Assembly (NCBI GenBank): GCA_023052935.1
Contig: CM041292.1
Coordinates: 28,106,954 to 28,170,953 of the forward strand
DNA: 64,000 nt
Source: Piezodorus guildinii
Lineage: Eukaryota > Arthropoda > Insecta > Hemiptera > Pentatomidae
Direction of reading: 5' to 3'
A program made the position numbers and the translations under genes. Shown here in pieces: positions 37,001 to 50,164 of this stretch (position 1 is the stretch's first letter; every line of letters starts with the position of its first letter). A model generated the notes under the pieces. That model was not told the DNA's origin. It saw nothing but the letters and a program-made list of their open reading frames with translations, and searched no databases.

Positions 37001-40000
37001 GTTTAACTTCATGAACGTTAGAAGAGTATATGTTTGTAAATAAATAGATATTTACTTTATTACTTTCACTTACGTATATATAAATAATTTATAGTAAGGA
37101 AGAGTATTGCGTTCATGAAAATGTTTGAATTCGAATTTTCACAGGTAATACACGTTTTAGGGTACAGAATACAAGTCCCAAAAACAGGTCTATGTGTGCG
37201 AGGTAAGTCTAGGAAAGTTGCACGAAAGTGGAATTTCATATTTGAGACAATTAGACGCCCGAGATGTTATAGCATTTTCTATCATCAAAATAAGGACATC
37301 AGAAGAGCCACTTTATAATATTCATTTTGCACATTTTTACGATTTTCTCCAAAATGGCTCTAAAGATATTGATTACAATCCTTATATGGATGTAAAAATT
37401 CATGAATTGTAAAATCATGCAGGTTTCATTCAGATTGCAATATAGTGAAAGGGATTAAATGTCGTGTTTTTTATTTTTGTTCTCTGAAGTACCCCCAAAT
37501 TTGAAGATTCGAAAAAATAAAACATGTCATCTTACGAGCATTGATAAAAAACGGCTATACAAGGAGTAAAGAGCAAAAATATTTATTTAGGTAAATTTTT
37601 TTTCCCTAAAATAAGATTAATAATATAGATGTATAATATAATGTTAGAAAGCTAAATGTTTTAGAAAAAAATGTAATGTTATATACACAGTTGTGGAAGG
37701 TAATGTTTTGACGAATAGAGCCCAAATTTAAGTGATTATTGTATATAGTTTTCTATTCTTTAATTTAAAACATGTTTCTATCAAAACTGAATATAAGTCT
37801 TCAAAATTTTGTTTTATATTTAGTTGTTTCACATGAAATGTCCGTTTTAATAGTTTCTGAAATACATAAAGGATTTTGTAGGTCTCTGTTGTTTTCTTCC
37901 GAATGTTTACATATTTAAAGTAAACAGTTACTAATCCTCTACCTTTGTATTATAAACATTAGCTTCCCAATCAAGTACCCACTTTTTATTATACCTCCAA
38001 ATATGAACATGGAAACACGCGATTTTCGAGTAATATTTTTGTACGAGTATAAACTCGGCCATTCAGCAGCTGAGGCCGCTAGAAATATTTGCAAGGCGTT
38101 TGGGGAAGGGAGTGTTAATGAACAGACCATTCGCCGTTGATTTGCTAAGTTTGCAGCTGGGGATACCTACTTGGAAAACTTGCCCCGAGGAAGACCTCCG
38201 TCCGTAATAGAGTAGAAACATACATTAGAAGGAAACCCCTACCAAACAGATAAAGGATTCTTAGAAGAACTAAATGCAAGTGCATCTACCGTTTCCAGAC
38301 ATTTAAAGTGTATTGGGAATGTAAAAAGCTCGTTTTTATTTGGGTACCTCATGATCTCACTGAGCGGCAGCAATACCCCATGTTTCAAAAGATACCGTGC
38401 AAAAATTGAAAGAACTGGGCTACGAAGTTCTTCAGCACCCACCATATTATCCCGACTTGTTTTCAACAGATTACCACCTGTTAAGGAATTTAGACAAATT
38501 CTTCAAAGGGAAACTTATTGAAAATAATGATCAAGTGAAAAGTTCGTTTTCAGATTTTGTTTCACTTCAAAGCTCAGAGTTTTTCAGTTCGGAGATAAAA
38601 AAGTTGGTGTCACGTTGGGAAAAATGTCTAGAAAAAGAAGGTAAATACTTCGAATAAAATTATCTTGTTTTCATATAGTTTTAATAAAAATCCTTTCCCT
38701 TGAAAACGGACATTTCATGACAGGACACAACCCAATAGTTCTTGAATTTATTTTAACAACCGAGGTAACTGAAAATCGTGTGATGCACTTATCTGATTTT
38801 TATTTCATTAAATATATATGCTAATTTAAATCTACTCTAAGTACGATTAAAAAAAAGAAGGAAATTTTAAACATTTAAAATTAATATGAATAAATTAAAA
38901 AAAACACAGCACAAATCCTCTTTAGGGCGAAAAAGAAATGTCCTAACCAAAGCAGAGGAAGGGAAGGCGACGACGGGAAGGAGGTGGAAATAAAAACCCT
39001 TCAAAAAACAGAATCCAGGAGTGTTTCCTTCCAGTTACATTGAATATTTATGTGGAATAAATCCTTTTTCCCTTTTCTCCAAAAGCCCTTAAGGACTGTG
39101 CAACGAGTCTTTATTTATGCAAGGGCGGCCTGAGCTGTGATTTTATCGCGGCAATACCTTCCATAATTAAAACTGGACTCAGTCCTAAAGGAGCTAATTT
39201 CATTTTAGCTGCAATAGGATTGTCCTGAGCTTGTGAATTTTATGTTCATTAGATCAGTCCAAATCTCAAAATTAGTTTTAAAAAAGTAGAATTTCTTTGA
39301 AGTTATAATTTCGAATTAAGAAATATGTTGAGCATGATAAGAATTGAAATGAAAAAAAAAATCTGGTGCGGACAACACACGACTTTCACTTACCTCCATT
39401 TTTAAAATCAATGAAAGAATTTTCAAATACAGTTAGGGATAAAAATACGTGAAACTTTTAAAGAATTAATTAAATTGAATTTATATAGAAACATCTATTA
39501 AAAAATGTATAATATTGTCATCTAAAATAATAAGTTAGTTTTATCGGCTTTTCATCACTTTCTATTAACTTTTAAAAGCTTGTGCATGAGATAATATTTT
39601 TTCTAAAATCTTTAGATTTCAAACGGTATATCATACATGTATATTACTGTACTTATGTTCAAAAAAAAAAATTGCATTAAACAAATATTTTTTCAGTTTT
39701 TTCCTTTAGTTGGGTATCGGATTCATTCAATTTATATATTTACCCTGTTTTTAATCAGTGATAACAAGATAATAAAGTTATTTTTATAGAATCTACAAAA
39801 TTAAAGGTACTTTGGAGGAAGAAAATTTAAAATATCGGCATTTAAGCCCTGTCAGACTATTTTATTCAGAATGAAACCTACACGATGTTAAAGCCTATTA
39901 AAGTTTACATTAATATAGCGAGTTTAATCAATATCGTCGGAACCATTTGAGAAAATCATAAGAAGGTGCAATATGCAAGGTATTAAGTGGTTCTTCTGGT

Positions 40001-40344
40001 GAGCCGATTTTAATGAAAACATTTTTGTAATACCTCGGGCATATAGTTGTCTTAAATATGAAATTTCAGTTTCATAGGACTTTTCGTTTCCGCCCGTGAG
40101 TTACCACACACGGACACACAGACCTTTTTGCGGGACTTGGTTATTTGGACTCAGGTGACCCTAAAACGTGTATTTCCGTTGAAAACTCGAGTTCAAAAAT
40201 TTTCACGATTGCAATACTTTCCCTTACTATATATAGTAAGTGAAAGTAAACATATATATTCTGGGATCATGTCCCCTTAGAATAACGAACATGTGAACAA
40301 AAATAAATCCTTATGGTCTAGTTACTTAAAGAAAATATTTATAA

Positions 40345-40432
<88 letters not shown>

Positions 40433-43400
40433 AAAAAATATGTATACATATAAAATCTTTGCAAATTCATACTATATATACCTGTATTTTACAAACGAAC
40501 GGAAGATTCGTACATATTATACACTACGAGTAAGCAGTGGAAGAGTTGATGTTTGAAGGAAGAAAGAGAGGTGGCTTTTCGGATAGAGATAGGCAGCGAA
40601 TCCCAGAAGGATAAGAAACGAACGAGAAACGATTTGTGAAAGGATGCAGTTTTATGTGATGGGGTATAAATATTGATTGATTGGGTTATAGTATTTAACA
40701 AATGGATATTCGAGGGGAAGGTGAGGAGCTCAGTTATGTAGGAAGGTTTTCTATTTTTTAATGTTTGGAATAGGTAGAAACCAAGGAAGTATTGTCGTCG
40801 TACAGATGGATAAAGCCATTTTAAGAGGGTATAATAGCCAGAAATATGGTCACGTCTACGGGCTCCGAGAATAAAACTTATAAAACAGTTCATAAATCAT
40901 TTTAGTTTTATTACCAGTTCATCAGTTGTTAATCATTGGTTCACAAATGTGAAATAATTAAAATGTTTTGAACGTTCACTATGAAGAAGACCCGCAATGT
41001 GAATCGAAATGTTGGTTTCACAACAGTCATTCATTGTTTTTTGGCGAATATTCATTTTTACTCATTTAATATTTATCAGAATTATCCCGTTCTTTATTAC
41101 AGTATTTTGATTAAGTATCTTAAAAGTTGTGGGTACAATCATACCTCTCTGACGCCTTCCTTTTAGTTTAGCGCATATCAACCTTTAAATGTTCTCAAAG
41201 CTATCTAGAGAGGTACAAGGTACAAGTGGGGCGAAAGCTCTGTTATTCCGCATTGTGTAACCTGATAAATTCTCGAGTAATCTCATCCCTCTTAGGGGCC
41301 AAATACATTGAACCTTATGCTCGAAAAAAACAAAACACAAAAAACCGAGGCGTATTATGTTGAAATGTTACACGCCCAAATAGAACCGTCGCACACAAGA
41401 TAAATCACCAATTTAGGTGGACACAATTCAAGTCAAAAGTTTGGAATTTTTCAGTGCTTGAACTTTTTATTATTAGTTGGTAAGACTCTTAATACTAATA
41501 CTCCTCGCCATACCATTTTTGTATATAAATAGTAAACGAGTGAATTAATCCTATCCACACAAGTGCCTAATAACCGGCAGTGGGATTATCTTTATTCGAT
41601 GGCCATTTATTATGTTCAAGGTGTGTGTAGCGCAATGTATTTTTGCTTTTATTTTACGATGAACATTGCTGAGACAGGTAAGACATTATATTTCCACACT
41701 CGTTATTGAATATACATTGCAATCTACCTTTTGAGTAAATTTAGCAATTTGTAAATGTATGCCCTTATTAAATAACGAAAAACTATATAACCCCAAATTA
41801 CCCAAGGATTTATTTCATTAATCCTTCTAGTCTTTAAATGTTGCAAAGAATTTTGGCGAGTTTTTGCGTTTTGGGTGGTGTTGTATAAATGAGAATAACC
41901 TTGATTTCTAAAGGCTTTAATCGACATTAATACTTAACATATGTTTTAAATGATAATGATATTAATAATTAGTTAGGTTAGTAACTTCCTTATCACTCTC
42001 CCCCGCTTTATTTAAAAACATAGTCCTTCAAGTAGGAGGGAGGTCTTGAGATGCGAGTAGACCTGCGGAGTGGCTGGTTCTCTCCAGAGCTCTCTGCTGT
42101 TTGGTCTAGGCGATCATCTGGCTGAGGATGTGCTTCGATCGGGGCAGCCTCTTCACTGGCAGCTTGTGCTGGCCGAGGATCGTCATTTAGCTCGGGACGG
42201 TCGTCTGGTTCCAATAAGTCTTCTTCATAGGATTCCGAACCTCCAGCGGGAGCGAGGTGCCGCAGATTAACCGTTGTCTCCTTCCCGTCTGGCAATCGTA
42301 CAAGAGCATAATTTGGATTGGACTCCAAGAGTTCGACTTCCTGGACGAGGGGATCATATTTACTACCCCTAACGAAGTTTTTCATTAATATTTTACCAGG
42401 GGTACTTAACCAAGAAGGTAGAGCTACCCCATATGTGCCTTTTCGCTTGTGAAAGAACATTCTCTCGTGAGGAGTAGCGTTGGTAGCTGTGCAGAGTAAT
42501 GACCGAATGCATTGTAATGCTTTTGGTAACACTGTTTGCCATTGTGTTATCGGCAGGTTTTTCGAATGAAGAGCCAGAGATACCGTTTTCTATATAATTC
42601 CATTGTACCTTTCCACTTGGCCATTTCCACAAGGATTATAAGGAGTTGTACGGCTCGTAGCTATCCCTTTGGAATGTAGATACATCTCGAGCTCTTTGGA
42701 GATGAAGGAAGTGCCTCGATCTGAATGAATATAACCTGGATAGCCAAATATTGAAAATATCTGGCTTAATGCACCAATCACAGTTTTTGATGATAAATCC
42801 TGACAGGGGATGGCAAAAGGATATCTTGAATATTCGTCAATTACTGTAAGAAGGTATTTGTATCTATTATCAGATGGCAGAGGTCCCTTAAAATCTACGC
42901 TCAGCCTTTCAAACAGAGTTGTTGCTTTGATAAGAGTACCTTTCGTTTTGTAAAACCGAGGTTTTAGTAATGCGCAGGTTTTACAAGCCGACGTTACTTT
43001 TCTAATTTCTTCTATAGAATACGGCAGATTTTGAATTTTCAAGAAATGAGACATGCGAGCTATCCCTGGGTGACACAATGATACGTGAAGAGATTCCAGC
43101 TTAGTTATAGAATGTGCAGTACTGCAAAATCTTGAAAATGCATCAGCTGCTAGATTTTGTTTGCCTGGACGATAAATGATATCGTAGTTGTATGCGGCCA
43201 ATTCTAAACGCCATCGAGTGAATTTCTCATTTTTTATTTTTCCCGGATGGTTAGTATCAAATAGGTACGAAATGGATTTCTGATCGGTGATCAGTTGAAA
43301 TTTTCTGCCTACTAAACAATATCTCCACTTCCGAAGGGCTTCGATGATTGCGTATGCTTCTTTCTCCACTGCGGAATGATTTCGCTCAGTCTTAGATAAA

Positions 43401-46400
43401 GTTCTAGAGAAGAAAGCGACTGGTCGTTGGTTCTGTGTTAGGATTGCTGCAATAGCGACATCTGAAGCATCTGTCTCTACGTTCTCTTCGACATTATGAA
43501 CGACCGATTTAAGAATGCATGATCGAATATCATTGAAATCTTTGACAAGCCGAGAATCAAGCGGAAATTGCTTACAACTAACTAGCCTACTAATTTTGTG
43601 TGAGAATCTTGGAACCCATTTAGAATAATATGAAAACATTCCAAGAGCTCGCTGCAGTGATGCCTTGTTCTTTGGGAGTGGAAAATCAATCAATGGTTTT
43701 AGTCTGTCGGGATCAGGCCGTAGGGTGTTATTTTCGATCAGGTAACCAAGAATTTTAATGGACTTTAAATTAAATTTAGACTTTTGCTGGTTAATAGTTA
43801 AATTGTATTTCTTGCAGACTTCTAAGAATTTCTTTAAGTTGCGGTCATGTTCGTTCTGATCTCTTCCACTGACTGTTATATCGTCCAGATATATGTTGAC
43901 ACCATCTAGACCTTCTTTTGTTTTTATTTCGTTCATTTTCCTTTGAAACGCTGCAACACCATTAGTCACCCCCATTGGAATCCTTTTGAATTGCCACAGT
44001 TTGCCAACTGCTTCAAAGGCAATGTAAGGTCGGTCTTCTCTTGGAATCGGTACTTGGTAATATGCGCTTTTCAAGTCGATAGTGCTATGTACGTTATACC
44101 TAGCTATACTGGAAGCGATTTTCTCTACCGGAGGTATAGGGTAAGCATCGAGTAAAGTGTATCTGTTAATTGTCAGAGAATAATCGACAACCATCCGTTT
44201 TCTATGCGACCCTTTTACAACTAAGACCTGTGCCCTCCATGGAGAGTTACTTTCTTCGATTACACCTTCTCTTAGCAATTCATTAATGTGGAGTCGAATA
44301 AACTTTTCATCTGCATCAGTGTGCCTTTTTGATTTTATAGCTATAGGTTTGCAGTTTGGAGCTAAATGTTCAAACAGTGAGGCTGGTCCTACCTTGGAAC
44401 ATGCGAGACTACTGACACTAAGAGGAGGCCTACTTCCACCAAATGATACTGATAAACTAGAATGCTGATTAAAAATGTCGTGACCCATTATCACATCAGC
44501 ACAGCAGCCCTTTAGAACACTTAGTCGGACGTTGGAATAAACATTGTTTAGCGCCTGCAAGTTTACTCTACAGTACGCCTTGATGGGCACAGCTAAATTT
44601 GATGAAGCCATGGAAACAGCAGATTCGGTAGGATATAGTTTGAGGTTATGTTTAGATACAAAAGTATCGCTAATAAAGCTCTCTGTGCTTCCAGTATCTA
44701 TTAAACCATCTGCCGAAAATCCATCGATTTTTAAAGGAATTATAGATCTTACCAAACTAGCAGGCGATGCAGCTGATATTTCTGATGAATTTAGAAGAGG
44801 GCGAACTGCTGCAGTCGTAGCCCAGCTAAATTCATCTAAAGTATCGTCTTGGTTCTGGGTGGAAGCTGAGGTTTTCGATTTTGATCTACAAACTCTGGCA
44901 AAATGACCCATTTTATTACAGTTTTTACAAAGAGATTCTCGAGCGGGACAAGAAGGTCGAGGATGTCTAGTGAGGCCACAAAAATAACATTTTTGTGAGT
45001 TAGTTGAAGCTTTGGTAATTGAATCACATTGAGTGGATGAACATTGATCTGGAGTTTGCTGTGAGGATGTAGATGCAAGTTGAGAAGGTACCGGTTTATA
45101 CGATTCGGAAAATACTTGGGCAGACTCCAAAGCACGGGCTTTTGAAAAAGCTTCATCTAAAGTTAAATTCAGATTCTCTAGTAACCTCTGTCTAATGGTT
45201 ACTGAAGAAAGGCCATTAATGAATGCATCTCGAATGTATTCATCTCGGTAGACATTGGCTTTTACGTCTCGAAAATTACAGTCAGCGCTGAGGGTTCGTA
45301 AGCCCTGAAGGAACTGGTCTATTGATTCTTCTGAATTTTGAAATCGAGTCATTAACCTATGCCTAGAAAAAATTTCGTTCTTTGGTTTTATGTACAGAGA
45401 ATCTAAGAGGGTAATAGCTTCCTGATATGATAAAGAATCCTTAACTAATTCAAAAATAGTGTGACTCACGTGATTGTAGAAGAGACTTAACTTTTCTTCG
45501 TCCTTTGCTTTGACTGAAGTGATGAATGTATCGAATGTCTTCTTCCAATGGATCCATTTCGAAGCACAGTCGGGAGAAGTGTATTCTGTGTCAAATCTCT
45601 CCGGTTGTAAATATTTATCCATTTTCTCAACAGATAAATATCATCAATGTCGATTAAATTGTTGTATAAATGAGAATAACCTTGATTTCTAAAGGCTTTA
45701 ATCGACATTAATACTTAACATATGTTTTAAATGATAATGATATTAATAATTAGTTAGGTTAGTAACTTCCGTATCAGGTGGTACTTATTTTTTTCGGACA
45801 CAACCCCGAACCAAAAGTTTTACAATCTATAATTTAAAGTGTTTCCTTAATGATTTAAATACATCTATTAGCAGGTTTAAGCCATAATTAGATTTTTGTA
45901 CTATTTTCCCCATATTCTGGGACTTCAACTTTTAGCAAACAAATTTGATTTTTCACCATTGTGCGCTCCCCGATCGTGTAAAAAAATTAATTAATTTTTT
46001 TTCCTTAATCTGGGACCTCAAAGGTTAAATATGAAAATTTTCAGAATTTTGTCCAACAAAATCGGTCATATTTTCCACTTTGCGTAGGGAGAATAATAGC
46101 AAATTATAACCTACATTTTTCTCAACAGAAACCACGAGCTTAGTTTCGCTACTAAACAATAACACCTATTTTCCTCCTTGATAAACAAACGATGCGCCTT
46201 TCTGGATATGCACAAACTAAAATTATAGATGACTATAAGCCCAGAGATACAGCCATAGAGGTATTGCTATATAATATACAGGAGGGTGTACTGGGAAGTG
46301 GAGCAGTAGCATTGGGAAGCTAGTAAGCGCCTTAGCCGGAGCTGATATCACAACTTCACAGCCCACTGATCTGTTAATCTCCGGGTAGCCTCCTCAAGCC

Positions 46401-49400
46401 AACTTACTGACTATGTATATAGTGTATTCCCATACGTGATTCAATACTTAATAAGTCCTCGGAATTAACATCTGATACATTTTCAAGTAACTGTTCTTTA
46501 AAAAGCTGGTGCGCGCAACACACGACTTTCACTTACCTCTGTTGTTAAAAGCAATTTAAGAATTTTTAAAAAGAATTATAGATGAAAAAAATCTGATGCG
46601 GGCAATACACGACTTTCACTTATCTTTTAAAATAAATTTAAAAAGTAATAAATATACTTCAATTTGAAAAAATATTTGAAGTTGATTTTAATAAAACGTG
46701 AATTCATTTTCGTTGAAGACATATGATTTAGATTAAATGATATAACTACATTAAATTGTTAATAGTAAAAAATTAACTCCATATTCGTCACTTTAAATTA
46801 CCTTTTACAACTTTGCGTATCAAATAATATTTTTTCTAAAACCTTTCTCTTTCCATCGGTATATTATACGTCTATATTACTGCTCTTAATATTAAAAAAA
46901 AAAAAAAATACTTAAAAAAAAAGTTTTTATCTTTAGTTCTTTTGTTGGTCATCAAATTCGTCCAACTTGTATATTTAGCCGTCCTTCATCAATGTAATTA
47001 AGATAATATGGTTAATCTTTTGGAATGTACAAAATTAAACGTAGTTAAGAAGAAGAAAATATGAAATATCGGCATTTCCCCACTGTCAGACTGTTTCAAT
47101 CAGAATAAAACCTACATGATATTAAATGCCATTAAATTTTACATTAGTATAGGGAGTTTAATCAAAATCGTAAAAAGATGCAAAGTGCATGATGGTATAA
47201 AGTGGCTCTTATGGTTAGCCGATTTTGATGAAATAGATGCTGTAATATCTACGGCGTGTAGTTGTCAGGCATAAGCATCTCTTAAAATGTGAATTTAAGA
47301 GAATTTAAAATTTTAGTTTCATACTACTTCTCTTGTTTTAGAGCTAGACTAACCACAAACACATAGAACTTTTTGTGGGACTTGGTTATTTGGACTCTCT
47401 AATACGTATATTTCCGTTGAAAACTGAAATTCAAAAATTTTCACAATCGCAATACTTTCCCTACTATATATTTCATATATATGTAAGTGAAATTAATACA
47501 AATAGTTATATTAAAATATATGTTCTACCTTAACAAGAACAAAAGAAATAAAAATAGTTCTAATTATTTCTTCAAGACTATTGAAAATATACGGAGATGG
47601 GATACTATCGTAAGTAAAAGATGGCTACTTTCTTCAGGGATAGGCATAAAATGAAGTATGCCCTAATGAAAGTCAGCAACGAGGTTTAATAAATAGTTCG
47701 TCACTATTTTCAAATAGTTTCTAACCACCACTTTAACTATCTTCTAAAACATTCACATACACTTGAAGAAAATATTTAAATACAATTAATTTCATTGACA
47801 GAATATATCCTTAATATATTCCCAGGATTCATCCATCTCACGGACTGTGTTTACTGGTAGATTTAGCAAAGAAACAAAATTACTGGGATGTATTGTATAT
47901 CTATATTTCAATGGTTCATGTACTGATATCAACATATGTGCAGGCCTGTTGGCTCAAACGCGTAGGTTAGTCTGAGATGTAACAAAGAATTTATTGAAAA
48001 TTGTGTAAAATGAAACCTTAAGATCTATGAGAGGTTTAAGACTATAAAAAAAAAATTAATTTTATCTAAAAAAAATATTTTTTTAAATCCAGAGATTAGT
48101 TTAATGTTCAATAAAATTCTAATGTAAAATAAAAGTAGAAATGCAAGGTTAAGTAAATGCCTATATAAAGTATTCCGAGAGGGTAAAATACTGACTTTGA
48201 CCGATGATATCTTATCCTGGATCCGGAGAGGAAGTTGGAAGAGCGGTAAGTTGGAATCCAATCAAAGAGGGACACCGCTCAGTCAGTTTATCCAAATTCT
48301 ATTCCAGCAAACTTTCTCCGCTCCAATCGAACCCTTCCAAGAGGGGTTTTTCCTTACCTTTGTTCAAGGGATGTGTTCAACTATGTTCAAGAAATACTTG
48401 ATCCGACATGATCTTAATTTAGAGTATTAAAGATTTATTAAACGTTTTATGGTACAGTATAACCTTGGCTTAACCTAAGGTCAGTCCAAGGCCAAACACA
48501 ATGACAAGCATTAAACAGCGGTTTACAGATGGATGAAAAATTACTAATGATGATTTGGTATTGCTGGGCGAAGAAGCGAAAACTATACAAGTAAATCAAT
48601 GAAAACCGGTAAAGAGATAGGGCTTGGAATAAATACGGATAAGAGGAAATATATGATTAGGAGTCGAAAAGGTGACAGTCTTGGTGATATTGATACATCA
48701 CTAGGTAGGTTTATAGGTTTGAAATTGAGAAATTCAAATATTTAGGTCCCATAATACCGTGAAAAAAAGAAATCCAGGAGGAATGAAGTCGCGGTTAAAG
48801 ACGGAAAATGCGCGTTATTATTCAATTGCAAAATTAATAAATTACTTGGCTCGTGGCTTTTATCAAGACACTCAAAGGTAAGAATTTCTAAAACTGTTAT
48901 CTTCTGACGGTTCTATACAGATGTGAAGGATGGAAGCTAACTTTGAAGGATGGACAGCATCTTAAGTTTTCAATAATAAAGTGCGGCATAAAATATTTGG
49001 TTCTAAAAAGGATAAGCCCACTAGGAAATTCAGAAGGTTGCCCAACGCGGTATTGCGGATTGAGTTGTTAGCATCACGGAGAATGAAATGGGTCTGCAAA
49101 GTTGTTGGGCTCAGTGAAGAACGAATCCCGATAAAGGTAGGCGTTTGAGAGGTAGCCCGAAGCGTCGATTGGAGGATTGTCTTAAGTCAGATCTAAAGGG
49201 TTTGGGCTTAAGCTGGGATCTTTGGACGAGTCTGTGTAGGCGGCGTTTAGTGGTATCGGCACTTAGCCTAGTATTATTAACTTTGATCACACTGGTCAGA
49301 TTAGATGACTTTCTTTTATGAAGTTTAAATTTGACTATCGTTCAAATGAGAACTTATATTTTTCAGGAAATTATAGTTTTCGAGTTACTCCAAAGTCAAT

Positions 49401-50123
49401 TTTTTATGTTTTTAGAAATTATTTTTTCAACTACTTAGGAGACGAATTTTTCCAAACCCAGCCATATTGTTCATCTAGGGTAAGACAGGTTCGTCTTACC
49501 GCATAGATAAACAAGATGAACCAAGGCTCCAAGACAAATTCCTGCTTCAATATTCATTTTTGAGATACTGCAAAGATTAGGAAAGTGAGTGAAATAGTAT
49601 CTTTCAATTCTGATTATAGATTATTAAGTCCTTAAATTGATTCTAACAATAGAGGTAAGTGAAATTCGTGTGTTGCGCGCACCATTTTTTTAAAATTTCT
49701 TTTTATTGTGATTAAAACATAAAATACTACTGCTTATTGTATAGTATAGTTGCAAATTGTAATATATATTATTAAATCAGCTAAAAAAAAAGTCATAAAA
49801 CAAGTATTTAAAATTCAGGTTGCATGTGACGTACCTTAAAGTTGATGGAGTTTATGGTGAGGATGACCCTGGCGTAGAGTCGGCGGTCGGTGACGAAGGT
49901 GTACTTGCAGGTGAGGTACTGCCCGGAGGTGGACCTCTTGTACACCAAGGTGTTGAGCGGCGACCTCAGGTACCCGGACACCGTGTTCCAGGAGGAGAAC
50001 TCTTCGTCGCAGGCCGTACCTTCTACTGCTGTACCGAAGTGAGTGTTGTTGAAGAAGTCGTAATGGGCCCAATAGTAAAGCGACGACCTAACAAAATGTA
50101 ACATTATCAATTGAGGTATATTT

Positions 50124-50164
<41 letters not shown>

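Larger units (their letters stand above)
41879..45776 (-). mobile_element. Compact Ty3/gypsy LTR retrotransposon, recent insertion
   Basis: A complete 3898-bp element. LTRs of 117 bp (TG...CA) differ at one base, and the 5-bp target duplication GGTGG lies at 41874-41878 and 45777-45781. One reading frame covers gag, protease, RT, RNase H and integrase in gypsy order. No env. The primer-binding site is complementary to the element's own LTR and a purine tract precedes the 3' LTR. One in-frame TAG in integrase makes this copy defective unless suppressed. It sits in an intron of the CUB/LDLa gene, in the same orientation as the gene. Confidence 0.93.

Noticed and set aside
39361..40249. Helitron identity for the 0.9 kb repeat
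   Set aside because: There is an end hairpin, but no CTRR terminus after it and no TC start at a fixed A/T site in the copies seen.
42393..42632. Apparent frameshift in integrase
   Set aside because: Reading the sequence shows that the same frame continues after a single TAG, so this is a nonsense codon and the extra frame is a shadow.
42070..45156. Open frames on the plus strand and in other minus frames across the retrotransposon
   Set aside because: They are shadows of the gag-pol frame without motifs of their own.
45487..45708. A 73-codon frame starting with an ATG inside the 5' LTR
   Set aside because: It overlaps gag in another frame and has no motif. If RNA starts near 45709 the ATG would be almost at the cap, so translation is unlikely.
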